Part shown: positions 48,260 to 59,717 of the stretch, piece after piece
Numbering within the stretch: the first letter of the stretch is position 1
Layout of the letters: each line of letters begins with the position of its first letter
NCBI GenBank assembly: GCA_022478985.1
Contig: JAKSZP010004175.1
Coordinates: 1 to 64,000, forward strand
Reading direction: 5' to 3'
From: Massospora cicadina
Taxonomy: Eukaryota > Entomophthoromycota > Entomophthoromycetes > Entomophthorales > Entomophthoraceae
DNA: 64,000 nt
The notes under the pieces: generated by a model
Databases searched by the model: none
The model's input: the letters and a program-made list of their open reading frames with translations, nothing else
What the model was told of the DNA's origin: nothing
Translations under genes and position numbers: made by a program

Positions 48260-48720
48260 AAAGTTATCCTATGGTCCTCTGCCCTGGAGGAGGTCTTCCA
48301 AGCAGTGAAGTGACTCTGCTGTCCACAACAATCCTCCATCAGATGAATCCTGAGAGGAAGGTCATAGTTTCTACAGATACTTCCAACTTTTCCATTGCTG
48401 CTGCACTCTTTCAGGAGGATGAAAATGGAGTTGAGCATCCTGTGGGATTTTATCTCAGAAGATATCCTTGCAGAGTTGGACTGCAGTTTATGACAAAGAA
48501 CTCCTGGCGTTGGTGGAGGATAAACCTATTGGCGTCATCACTTACATGGGTTTTCCAAGCCATTCCACGTCCGCACAGATCGCTGTGCCCTCTTGTATTA
48601 TCTAAGTTCTCATGACCTAATCCCCCAACAAACCTAGTGGCATGAGACCCTGGCTCAAATTGTGTTATCCTATTAGTTTAGAAAGGGCTAGGAGAATGGA
48701 TTGGCGATGCTTTGATCCAA
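48260..48720 (+). pseudogene. Gypsy C RNase H
   Basis: KVIVSTDTSNFSIAAALFQE and NGVEHPVGFYLRR match the RNase H start with its first Asp. After a frame change, YDKELLALVED-like and HVRTDRCALLY-like blocks continue around 48480-48600. Confidence 0.75.
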
Positions 48721-48799
48721 AATCAAGTATTGGCACCTGATCCCAAGGAGGTAGACTTGCACATCTCCTGCATGGTGATTCCTTAAAATAAAATGCATC

Positions 48800-49880
48800 T
48801 GGACAACAACCCTCCCAGCAGGCATGCCCGTTCTTTGTTCTTTGAAGAACCTGGAGGAATATAAAATGTCTTTAGGTCATCCTTTCCAAGTATCAATCAT
48901 CAAATTATGCCATGGTTCTTACCAAATGCAATTCAAATCAGGGGTATATTACCATGGGTATAATGTAAAGGAGGACGCGATATTGTTCCAGGGGCATTTA
49001 TGGGTTCCTGCAGGCGAACTCATCTGGAAGTGATTAAGGAACACCATGCCTAAATAACAGTGGGACATCCTGGGAAGGAGAAGACAACGGAGCTTATCCG
49101 CCATACCTGTAACTGGAAGGGTTTGGACGCACAGGTTGCCAGGTATTGTAAGGAGTGTTGGTCTGCATTAGGATGAAGCCAAACCGTTAGCCTCTCTCGG
49201 GTTGTTGATGCCATTCCAAAGGTCAAAGGGCACTGGACTTCCATATCAGTTGACAATATTTTGAAGTTACCTGCTTCCGAGGGCTATGATACTATCATGG
49301 TAGTGGTGGACCAGTTTATAAAGTTTTCACAATTCATTACTTGTAACACCACAGTAGCAGCGGCGGAGAAGGCTAGGCTTTTTGTTTTACATGTGTTTTC
49401 CATCTATGAGGTGCAACAGGAAATTATTAGTGATAGTGGACCCCAGTTTACATCCACGATTTAAGAGGAGTTGTGCAAAATGCTTCAGATTCGTCGTGCC
49501 TTTATACTGCATACCACCCCTGTCTGATGGGCAGACAGAGCAAATGAACCAGTGCCTTGAGCACTTCTTGAGATGTTGCATCGCAGCTGACCATTCTGAC
49601 TGGGCTTCCCATTTTCCTTTGGCTCAATTCAGTTATACCAGCGCCCAGGATGCTTCCATTGGGTGCTCTTACTTCTTCACTAATTATGGGTTTAACCCCT
49701 CGTTTAATATGGAACTCAGCGATGACTCCAAGATAAAAGCGGTTGTGGACCTTGCCAAGTCCATCAATAAAGTACATCAAGGGTTCAACACCAATTTGGT
49801 GGCTGCTATGAAGGTATATAAGGAGAAAGCGAAGGAAATAGGTGTGTGGGGTCAGCCTGCAAGGAAGGAGATCTAGTGAT
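48800..49880 (+). pseudogene. Gypsy C integrase
   Basis: A zinc-binding HH-CC region (VIKEHHA, VGHPGKEKTTELIRHTCNWK, RYCKECW) at 49030-49170 precedes the core. SISVDNILKLP holds the first Asp, MVVVDQFIKFSQFITC follows, and ISDSGPQFTS holds the second Asp. DGQTEQMNQCLEHFLRCC holds the Glu. So all three catalytic residues are present. Stops and one frame change near 49460 still break the protein. Confidence 0.85.
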
Positions 49881-50059
49881 GTAGATGATAAGAATATCCC
49901 AGTTAAGCAGCCAAGCAGAAAACTGGGACCAAAGAGGATAGGACCTTACCACATTATCAGAAAGTGGGTCACGCCTCATACTAGTTAATCTCTCTTAATC
50001 ATTTCAGAACTTTGCGGTGTTTCATAAAAGTTGTCATTGTTTGAGGGGTCTCAGCCTGA

Positions 50060-50260
50060 GACTCCAGAGGCATACCTTGTGAAAGGGACACCAGAGTGGG
50101 AAATAGAGGATGTGGTAGACTCCCATTAGTGAAGAGAAGATTGGATTATCTGGTGTTATGGAAAGGGTTTGATGCTACAGAAAAACAGCTTGGTCCCCAG
50201 CATATGACTGTGTTCATGCTCAGGCCTCATTAATGTGTTTAACATGCGTTTCCCCAATGC
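50060..50260 (+). pseudogene. Gypsy C chromodomain
   Basis: EAYLVKGTPEWEIEDVVDSH is followed after a stop by DYLVLWKGFDATEN and a decayed helix ending FNMRFPN. This fits a chromodomain (ExIxDxR ... YLVxWKGF...N). It lies between integrase and the 3' LTR, as in Gypsy B. Confidence 0.75.
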
Positions 50261-50379
50261 AGCGGGACCTATGCCAAACCAACTGTCGCCGCCATGAATC
50301 TGTACCCTGCCCACAAGTTTTCCCTTAGCTGAAGCCCCTGGAGGTGGGGTGGGGCTCCAACATAAAGGGAGGGTATTTT

Positions 50380-51084
50380 TATGGTTAGATGATATATTAA
50401 AAAAGACAGATTATAATAATAAAGGCTATGCGTGAGTAATCCATAAAACAAAGTAAACATCCTGCCTGACTTGAAGAAAAACTAGACCTAAACTGGGAAA
50501 ATGCAAGATATGCCATGTTGATCCTGGGGTGCACGTGATGGTCAGATGATCTTTACATATGCATCATTAAAACGCAACAGCTATTTGGAAAATTATGATG
50601 AAACTTTGCAGTTAATTAAATAAATGAGGTTTTGAGACCCAATCAGTTTACAATATTATCAGTCTTGTAAGATTCAAATACAATAATTTACTTAAGTTTA
50701 GGCCTTCAAGATATAGTACTATAGTTGATGGTAAATTATGTTAATGGCTCATTAGGGTATAGTGCCTCACCTGATGTATGTTAGTTCTCTCTCAAGTGTT
50801 TCTTAATGTTTTCCATGACCAACCTTCTTTTTTAGTAATTTTGGTTTAATAAAACCCAACCAGTTTTAATATGGTAATTTGCATCAGTTTGGCCCTGTTT
50901 GCTGACTTTAGGAGGTCCCGATTATAGAACTTTGTGAAATTCTTGCCCTGGGCCCTTTGGGCACCATCTTACTTTGAGGTGCCCTTTTTTCCCTTTTGTT
51001 ATAGGTTGTTCCTGGGTTGCGGGATGTGGCCTTCCTCACTACATTTGCTGGAACGTGAGCGTTATAGACACGCTCCTTACACAA
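50380..51084 (+). repeat. Gypsy C 3' LTR
   Basis: Preceded by a purine-rich AAAGGGAGGG (50364-50373), the likely polypurine tract. It aligns with 44572-45264 and ends near CTCCTTACACA. Confidence 0.8.
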
Positions 51085-51779
51085 TTTGTGGTTAATATGA
51101 AGCCTTAAGATTGGTAAACTACCAGAGAATTATCCCAATTAAACCTGGAAAGCGAATGAATGGGACTCAGGCCACTTACAACATAAGATCAATATGCCAT
51201 AATACAAAATAATATTAGATATTTAAATAATTGAATGATGGCATAGTAATTATAAGGGCTCTAACTAATATTTTTGATGACATGGGGCAAAAATCATATT
51301 ATAATTGAATATAATAGAATTCAATTAATAGATCTAAGCCATGGCGCTTATAACCTATAATGTAAGTGGACAATATTTACGTCATTGGGTATTTAGGGAT
51401 TTAATCAATAGAAAATTAATAAGTAGCAACCTCATATAATGATATAGGCCTTGTGCTGTACAATTGCTTAGAGCAAATTGAACCTCATATCTAAGTATTA
51501 GTTGATTATAAAATCAAATAGAAATATAAACTGTTTAAAAAACTTTTATTTCTCGTTGCAATCACTAATTGGAACCTATCCAATTCAAGATTAGGTAAGT
51601 TTGATAATCTCTTTAAGGAGATTAATGTGACCAAATGTCAGGTAGAGGTTAAGCTAGCTTTGTAAAGGGCACAGTATCAGTCTTCGCACTGTCTAAAGTT
51701 AGAAAACGCCTTGGCAACACTGGTGGCCAGTACAAAACTATGAAAACAGCGTCGAGTATCTCACCAGAGAATTTAGCTT

Positions 51780-53020
51780 GGCAAACCAAATGCAACCAAT
51801 ACATCAAAGCTCCACATTCTCAGCCCCTGTTGTCAGTGGAGCTTGGGCATTAAGTTTTTTGGATATCAATTTGATGGCACTGTGGTAAAAGTTCTGTAGT
51901 GATGTACACAAACACTTCCTGTCCAACATGTACGTAGCAACTCATTATATGACCCATAGATGGTTGGACCTTGGGTTTGAAACCGCACAAGCAGAAGACA
52001 AAGCTGCACAGATGCGTGTAGTGGTAGATCTCCCAGATGATCAACAGATGGTCAAAACAAAGCTCACTCAACGGGCCAAATCTAACCAAATTTTTATTAC
52101 TTTTGACTTCATCCTCACTATATTGAGACCTACAGTATTTTAGAGTTACTTCTCAGACGAATTAAAAAGTTAAGGGAAATTGAACTTTTTTTGAAATGCA
52201 GCGCTTCATGCTTATGTCAGAGCTTAGCATGGGAAAAGCGATTGCAGTGATTACCCCATCCACGATCATCATGGAAGACAAGACCCAAATTCCACACACT
52301 TCAGTGCTTAAAATTGAAGGGCAAGAATCCTGCCCATTCCAAGATACGTTAAATAGCACATCCCTATCTGCATCTTCTGTTGTGCTTTTGGCCATAAGGC
52401 ACACACTTGCCCCTCCAAAGAGGGTATCACACAGAATAAGGTCCTTCCGGCTGAAATGGGAATCGTTGACTCCTATTATGAACCAGCCATTGACACCAAC
52501 ACCGCATTCCTTGGGGTGGCTAGGGGTATTGCATTCAGGTAAAACTTATGTCCCTGCAAGATCGCAAAATTGCCAAACAGGCCCGTAGAGCAGCAGCCAA
52601 GGCAGCGGATACAGCTGCATCTGTGATCCCGCTTGCCCAGACCCAGGATACATTGAGACTTCTGCAGCTGAATTAGCTTGAGAATCTGTTCACCAAGCAG
52701 ATTAGCCAACCAAGTTTGTGGACCAGATGGAAGAGTTGGAAATATTCAAATAAAATTACCAAGCACCAATTGAAACCGATTCCACCAACCAGTTCTCCAC
52801 CACGTTTTTGGTGATCTCTGATGGTGCACTACATGAGCCCTCCAAGTCAAAAGGTCAACTCAAATCAACAAACCCAAATCTGACAATAAATCACAGCGAA
52901 GGCAGTCCATAATGACCATTAATTTCTGACGATTACCTGTGGGCAAAGAACTGTTGCTGAGAAAACTGGTAAAGCAGCACAGGTAGGGCAAGGGGGCCTT
53001 CCAAACCGCCTAAGTTGCGA
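51780..53020 (+). pseudogene. LINE B1 ORF1
   Basis: MYVATHYMTHRWLDLGFETA and SNQIFITFD recall the YIDVGFTxA and WVTFSNLP blocks of LINE A ORF1. A knuckle CIFCCAFGHKAHTC (C-x2-C-x4-H-x4-C, about 52369-52410) follows, then a Lys/Ala-rich tail. The final part (ETDSTNQFSTTFLVISDGAL) parallels B2's ETDLGSNLPENEFFDPIIGA. Stops interrupt throughout. Confidence 0.6.
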
Positions 53021-56000
53021 TGGAGGGAGCCTTTACAATAGGGACTTTGAACATCGCTGGACTCAAGGACTCACCATCTTAGGATAGGAAACTGAGTTTT
53101 TTAAAGAAAAATTTACCTGTAGACATCCTGGCCATTCAGGAATCCCACTGTCCACACAGTTATGAGGAATCATGGGCAACTATGCTCCTCACCTTCCTTT
53201 CGTTTTTGGTCACCACACTGTAGGGTGCTTATATATGTGACCCATGATTTAACTTTAAATCTAAAAATTAGTACCTTGTGGGCGTGTGCTGGTTGCATCC
53301 TTTCAGGGGATGGTGAAGTGCACTCTATCATTAATATTTATGCACTTACCTGTGCATGTGTCGCCGGGAATTTCTCTTGGCCATAACTTCCCTCCACTTC
53401 CACCTGATCCGTTTGTGGTGGGCGACCTGAACTTCTGGGCCAACCCAGTCACTGTCTACTGGCCTTCAACGCCTACCCCCCACATGGGCACGTCAAACTC
53501 CACATTCTAAAAGCCACCTTGGTGCTTTCTGATACCCTCCCCAAACATGCACTGCTGCTACCAACATATCCCATCCCCACATGCACAACAGGCAGCTTAG
53601 GTCTATGTCCCACATTGACCTCATAATTGCCCTAACGATCCTTTGCCCCTAGATTGTGCACTTTACTATGATGAAAATCAATTTCTCTGACCACAGGATG
53701 GTGTCAATTTCCTTCACTTTGTCAAACTCAGCGGCACAGGCGTCAATGTGATGTAAACTATATCCTGTCAAGATCAATTCACTTAGGTTTTCCTCATGGC
53801 AGGACACCATAACTTTGGCACCAGACTTCATCACACTGTTCTGTACATACCCACTTTCTACCTGGTCAACCTTCAAAGAAAACACCATCCTTCAGGCATG
53901 CCACCTCTCATCATGTCGCTCATGGGCTGCATAGCGGTCATTTATTGCATGCTTGCAGAAGTGAACCACCTGTATTCTAATAGCCCTACTGCAGGGTACA
54001 TCCCATCATGATGTCGTAGGTGAGTAGAAGTATATTCTCATCTCAACACATTGGTAAGACAACACAAACAATTTGTTAGTGTTCAGATCAAGGCAAAAAA
54101 CTTAATGGCAGGTGACACATGCTCCAACTACTTTTTCCACAAATTCTCTGCATTATATGTGAGAGATTGAAGACTATCTTGCTTATTAATATATTCATGC
54201 TTTGATAGTCAGGAAGAGTTTTTGCTTGTAATCCTTAATTTATGCTATGTGTCCTACAGTATTTCCTAACCGTTCAGAAGCCCACAAATCTAAAAAACAA
54301 TAAATGACTCTTCTGATCTTCTTTTGGGTATATTTTACCTCTACAATTGTTAATTCTCCAGACACAGGTAATTATGACAAGCTCCCCTGAATTCTTGTCT
54401 TCACTTCTTATTATGAAAATCAAATTAAGATAAGACAAAAATATGAAAGTATGGAAAGATGATGAATTTATTTTAGGACCAGGCGCCAGTTTTTTATACC
54501 TCTAGAGCATCTCCTGGACATATGAATCATTTAAGATGAGTTCATTAAAACCATTAAATCTGCTATAGAATATGGCAGTGGTAATTAAAACATTCTCAAG
54601 TTAATTTGGCCCTTAAATTAGCTAAATTACAATCATTTCAGCTTGATTGGAGGCACTACTACTCTCATGATTGAGAAGATTATTGGGCTTAATATTAGCA
54701 CCTCAGTGGTAAAAATTGCCTCTCAATCAGCCAATTATGTCTCGTCATACAGCTGACAAAATACAATAAATGGGGAGAATAAAAATATAGAGTTTTAATT
54801 ATAATGCACCCCTAATTGGGACGTCAGCAGGCCTCTCAATAGTACTATGTACTCCCTATTTGGGCTGTCCATGTGCAAATACTATAATGCCAATTATGAT
54901 GATCAACATACAGTAAAAATAAAACTAATTAATTGTTTTTGCATTGAAATCATAAATGCAACTAGGATTTTGCCATAAATTCACTTGGTTCACCCAAGTG
55001 AATCCAATAATCGGCCATAATGTAATTATATCATAGATATTATTAGCTACAATAATTGGGTCATTTAGAAGCAATCAAGGCGGTTTTTGAGGTAAATCTG
55101 ATTTATCAGATTATGCAGATAAATCGGGAAGGATCAAAGAATCCATAAATGGAAGTAATTTATTAGCATTGAAGGTTTTCTCAAAGGGTTTATTTTTGAG
55201 TCAACCATCAAAATCTAACACCATGACATATCTTAGCCTTCACACAAGTGAGGCAGTTGGACAACTCTGTCGCAGACACTCCTGCTGATGTGGCAACCAA
55301 AGTTAAAAACTTTTACTCCAAGCTGTAAAAGTCCAAACCAAACAAACTGGCCAAAATTGTGAGTTTCTTGATGGAGTACATATATGAACCATTTACCGCT
55401 ACCCAGAGTTGATGAATTTGATAACTTGGGTAAAATCTGGTATGCTGTTTGCAGTGCACCGCAGAGGAAGTGTCCAGGTCCAAATGGGATTATGTATGGG
55501 TTCTACAAATTATATCTTAATTATTTCTCTTCACTAATGCTTGCTTAATGTACAAATGTCTTTTTGAAAGGAGACTCCTTCCTGGTGGCCAGGAGACAAA
55601 CATGATAAAGCTTTATAAGAAAGGGTTAATCTGGACTCGGCCAACTGGCGCCTCATATCACTTACTAATACAGATACTAAGTTATTTACTAAATCCATGG
55701 ACAACCGCCTAGGGGAAGTTTCTTCTGAAGTTCTCTCCTCTGAGAAGTTCGGTTTTATCCCCAAGAGGTCAATATGGGACAAAATACACACTGTAGCCAT
55801 TGTCTGCTAATCCACGGGTACTGAGGCGCTTATGTTCTTAGACCAACAAAGTGCTTATGATAAGGTTAATTGGAATTACCTCAAATCCTGCCTCCACAAA
55901 TTCCACCCCACCCATCAGTTCATTAATTGGGTAATGTTGCTTATAAAAACCACCACAATGGCTGTGCGCGGCTCTTGTTTCCTTACTGATGTGGTTCACC

Positions 56001-57740
56001 TTCAATGTGGTCTCCGCCAAGGGGACCCTTTAGACCGCTTTTATACAACTTCAGCCTCGACCCACTTATCATGCAATGTGAATGCCCATCTTGCTGGTGT
56101 CCATGTGTAAGGCCAAGCACCAGTTAAGAGGATAGCAAGTGATGACAATTTGTGTGGTTGGGGTGGATAACAACCAATATGCATGCAAGCTGGAGCCAAC
56201 TATCCATGATTAATACAGGGTAATTAAATCCGCCCTTAATGCCCCCAAAACTGAAATCATTCTCTTCAGAAGGTACATGGCACGCTGGTCACCCGCACCT
56301 AATATCTACCTGCTTCAGCAGTTCGTTCACAGGTTTGCTTACCCCGCCCACCCCATATCTCTCCGCTTTTGCTCCCTTTCATGCCTATAAACACTGGTGG
56401 TCTGGTGTGCCATTTGGGAGTGTGTATGGATATGGGAGGGTACACCTCATCAGTAATGGAGCACCAAATCCTCAACAAGGCACAAAGCATATCGCTTTCC
56501 TAAGAACCCACTAGATTAACCTTCCAGGATAGATTGTGCTTACCAACTCTATGCTCCTGTCAACAATCTGATTTGTGGCCCATGCTATCATCTTTTCCCC
56601 CTCTTTTTTCACCTTTTTATATGCCCTCCTATAAAGATGGCTTTTTTTGGGCCGCCCTCCCGCTGTGCGCCTGGATGTCATGTTTGGCCCTAGCCATAAT
56701 GGTGGTATGGGTCTGCTCAACTTTGAGGCCCATGCGGCAAAATACTTAGCACCTGGGTCGCTACGGTCACCAACCCCACACCCATAGACAACCATTGGTC
56801 ATGTGCGGCCCACTCAAACTTTTCCTGCGCCCTTGGCCTCCATAATCCTACCCACCCCCATTCTCTGCTAAACTATCTTGCCTCTCATCCCTCTGCCTCA
56901 GGCCTGCATGGGACGCTAACCCACTTCAAATGTATTCTCCTCTCCGTGTGGAGCGTTGAGTGGAGAGTCATAATCTGTGGGCACACTGCCCAGAAGGGTT
57001 GCCCTACTCCCTGTTTCAAAAAGAAGTCCGCGAGCAAGTCATTTTAAACAAGCTGGTACCCCAACGTCCCTACCTCATTGCCTGTGTGGACTATCTTGAC
57101 AAGATGGAGATCCCGTACTCTTTGGGTACCCAGAAGGACATTTGGTGGTACACTCACATCCTCCTTTATAACTCAAGATTCGCGACCATGTGTGTAGATG
57201 CCTGAGAAAGGTGTACCACACATCTGAGAAGTCCAATGCCTGTCAATCTTCATTCATTGTATATAGTCAATATGGGTCATTAGTCCATCACTTGGAAGAT
57301 TTCCCGCCATCACAGACAATCTATCGGGATGTTATGCGCCTCTTTTGCCAGGGGCGTGAGCAGGCTTCCGCCCGTCTAAAAACATCTTCGCCTTTTCCAT
57401 GGCCTCCCTTATCTACCCATCACTCCACATCTTAATCGTTGCAATAGCACTATAAATGATCCTCACTATTGTCCTTGATGCACTCTCTGGCATTACCCCA
57501 ACCCTCCATAAAGCTGTAAGTCACTTCAATTCCAATCTCATAGATCACTTTCAAGCTTGGTTGTTTGGCCACCTGACATCTCACCAACGCTGATTGGTGT
57601 CATCCTGGTTACACATCTGGTTCCTCTCATCAGACCCTTTTTCTTCACTCATGTTCAGCTTTGGCCAAGGCCTCCCCTGTCACACCCTCTCTTTTTCCTT
57701 CCACTGGCAGTTCTGCTGGCAACATGTGGTAGCTTCAGCT
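53020..57740 (+). pseudogene. LINE B1 ORF2: endonuclease, reverse transcriptase, zinc finger
   Basis: The ATG near 53020 gives MEGAFTIGTLNIAGLKDSPS and LPVDILAIQESHCPHS, an APE endonuclease start. The RT has FLDQQSAYDKVNWNYL (motif A, Asp kept), TTTMAVRGSCFLTDVVHLQC, GLRQGDP and a decayed motif C (ASDDN). The finger region is at about 57200-57310 (CQSSFIVYSQYGSLVHHLED, two Cys lost relative to B2). It is interrupted at about 54180-55230 by unrelated DNA. Confidence 0.75.
54180..55230. mobile_element. AT-rich insertion inside LINE B1 ORF2
   Basis: B2's protein runs straight from YFFKKIFTM to RCLHTGVKIGRLDDS. In B1 the same line breaks after YFFHKFSALY and resumes at SLHTSEAVGQ about 1.05 kb later. 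Flanks CTATCTTGC and ATATCTTAGC may be a short target duplication. Ends TTTGATAGTCAGGAAGAGTT and (reverse complement of the right end) TTTGATGGTTGACTCAAAAA are weakly similar, as in a degraded terminal inverted repeat. There is no ORF. It could be a MITE-like element or a solo LTR. Confidence 0.5.
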
Positions 57741-57845
57741 CCTCTGAGGTGCCCCTGATATTATTGGTGCTTTGTACCTGGTGTTTATCTGAAGTTTCCA
57801 TCACATGGTCAGCCTCCCCCAATTTAAAAGTAGTAAATATAAACT

Positions 57846-59664
57846 GATTGTTAGTAGGAATTAATTACAACATCAGCAATCCTTTTTCCTTGTCATGATG
57901 CATCACTGGAGCCCTTCTATCAATAATATCAAATTTGTGACACAGGACTTTTCTTATTTCATGGATGTGAGATGTCAATGCCATAACGCTTGCATTTTGT
58001 TAAAAATTATTAAGTTGAAAAGTGCTAATAGTATTGATATTAAGGATTTATTCAAAATACCTGGCCCACTTAACTAAGATTCATATTAATAGTTCAGCTA
58101 AAGGATCTGAACCTATTATGATGACCACCATCTATTTTCCAAAATGGTTTGCCAACAGCCACTTATTTTTGCAACCCTGATGGAGAGGTTATTTTATGAA
58201 ACAGTAAATTCTTAAGTTAGTTTTTGAGACACTCATTCTAGCTAACTTGTTAACTTACCACTACAAATCTCATTAAATATGTTTCCAGCAAAAGAATTGT
58301 GAACACAAAATCTTCATGGATTAAAAACAAAAAAATTATACATCAAGCCAGTTCTCATCCAAAAACCTTACTTAGGTCAAATGAGTAAATTAACTTTCCA
58401 GAGATAGTTTAGGTAATTATTCAATCCTGAGATAAAACCAAAACTTCAAATTATTCTATACACCAATTTATGGTCATTAAACCACAAAAGAAACTACTAA
58501 ACCCATTGCTCAATATGTTTGTTTTTGCATACCCTAGATCTGACTCTTAAAGATCTTAACGTTCATTCTCACAAATTATTTAGCAATTAAAAATTGCTCT
58601 GGATTTATTTAAGGCCAAAGGGGATATCTTACGAAATAATTGCATTACTAAAGCCCCTGTAATATCACTACCAATACAATACCTATTAGTGAGGAAAAGC
58701 CAACCCCAAGTTCTACCTCTGTGACCCTAAATACCAAGAATAAATGACTCAATTTGACGCCAGTGAACCTGAACCTTAGGACAAAGATATTGTTTATCAC
58801 TAGCTAATCCCTTCTATCCCTTAATATCTTATCTGAGTCATTTGAACAGTTATGCCATGTGAAGTCTGGATCCTTTCCTAGGTACTAGAATGCTCGCGCT
58901 AGAAGTCTAGTTTTACTTGATTCTACTAAATGTGTCCATATGTATAGTTTTTAATAGTTATGCTACGTTATTAGTAAAGCTAACTTTGAATCATAGCGCT
59001 TTATATAGTACATTAAACTTTTATTTGATATATATATAGATCTTAGAGAAGAAAAATATTACTAGATTATACTTAAATAAAAAGTCAGGTGTGTATTCTT
59101 CTAACTTTTACAATCCATGAATTTCAATTAAGTAGGGTATGGATGACTATCTCTCTATTGTTAGATTTTATAGATTCATGACACATTTGTCCAAAAAATT
59201 ACTTCATGAAACTTAATGAAAGTTTTTCAGATCACCTATACATGAATCAAGTACTTATTTCTTTAGACTCTCTTGAAGTACATATTTTCAAAAGTTGGAA
59301 CAGAATTTCTTCTGTTGTATTTTTACACTTTTTCTTTAAATTTCTTTTCATTTTAGGGAATATATACAAAAGTACTACTATCACTATGAAAGTATAGTAT
59401 CAGAAGGGTATTTAACTGTATTTTAAAATCAAGAGTCTATCTTTTAAAGTTCCTTAAAATGGTTATATTTCCAAAAAAGATAATTTTTAGAATTTAAAAC
59501 TCAATTATTATAAATAATAAATCTAAATTTTTAATTGAAAATCTAATTTAAATAAAACAAAATTTTTAATAAAAACATTCAATGAACCTTTAGCACTGTA
59601 GTCTTCATCATTTTCTGCATTGTCCATGTGCATCCTCTTCCTTCTCCTCAAAGATCTTTACTAA
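57846..59664. other. AT-rich spacer between LINE B1 and LINE B2
   Basis: About 1.8 kb with only short chance ORFs, for example at 57895-58077 and 59206-59397. No RNA gene or repeat boundary is evident. Confidence 0.45.
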
Positions 59665-59717
59665 ACACTTTTTTTAACTTTATTTATTGCAAGGAAGGCT
59701 GACCATGGGACAGACAC

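Larger units (their letters stand above)
44572..51084 (+). mobile_element. Gypsy C: chromodomain LTR retrotransposon inside the D LTR
   Basis: The 6.5 kb element has LTRs at about 44572-45264 and 50380-51084. Gag, protease, RT, RNase H, integrase and chromodomain follow in order on the plus strand. The flanking TTTGT on each side fits a five-base target duplication when compared with the empty site in the left D LTR. It is the best preserved Gypsy here: RT and integrase catalytic residues survive, though the protease Asp does not and frameshifts occur. Confidence 0.87.
21341..51560 (-). mobile_element. Gypsy D: LTR retrotransposon expanded by five or more later insertions
   Basis: LTR copies lie at 21341-22122 and at 44264-44571 plus 51085-51560, the second split by Gypsy C. 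Reading on the minus strand from the right gives leader, gag (by position), protease (31850-31641), RT (30760-30726 and 24620-24000), RNase H and integrase, then the left LTR. Nested inside are LINE A2, LINE A1, a LINE-A tail and two ORF1-only units. The RT resembles that of Gypsy A, and D and A share a similar primer-binding site (TGGTACTCAC versus TGGTGCTCAT). The outer five-base flanks (TTAAC and ATCAC) match at only three positions, so an original target duplication is not proven. Confidence 0.75.
51600..57830 (+). mobile_element. LINE B1: decayed non-LTR retrotransposon with an internal insertion
   Basis: Plus-strand ORF1 and ORF2 remnants are collinear with LINE B2 (59.7-64 kb, opposite strand). 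Apart from the insertion at about 54180-55230 the element is about 5.2 kb. The 3' end aligns with B2 (CATGGTCAGCCTCCCCC against CATGGTCAGCCTTCCTT). The 5' boundary is a guess from the start of ORF1-like sequence. It is A+T-rich with many stops, clearly older than B2. Confidence 0.75.

Noticed and set aside
54980..55000. Palindrome CACTTGGTTCACCCAAGTG as a regulatory site or terminator
   Set aside because: It lies inside the AT-rich insertion in LINE B1, with no gene nearby and no T run.
57895..59397. Short open frames in the spacer as a host gene
   Set aside because: They are short and AT-rich, lack splice-consistent joining and show no recognisable domain.
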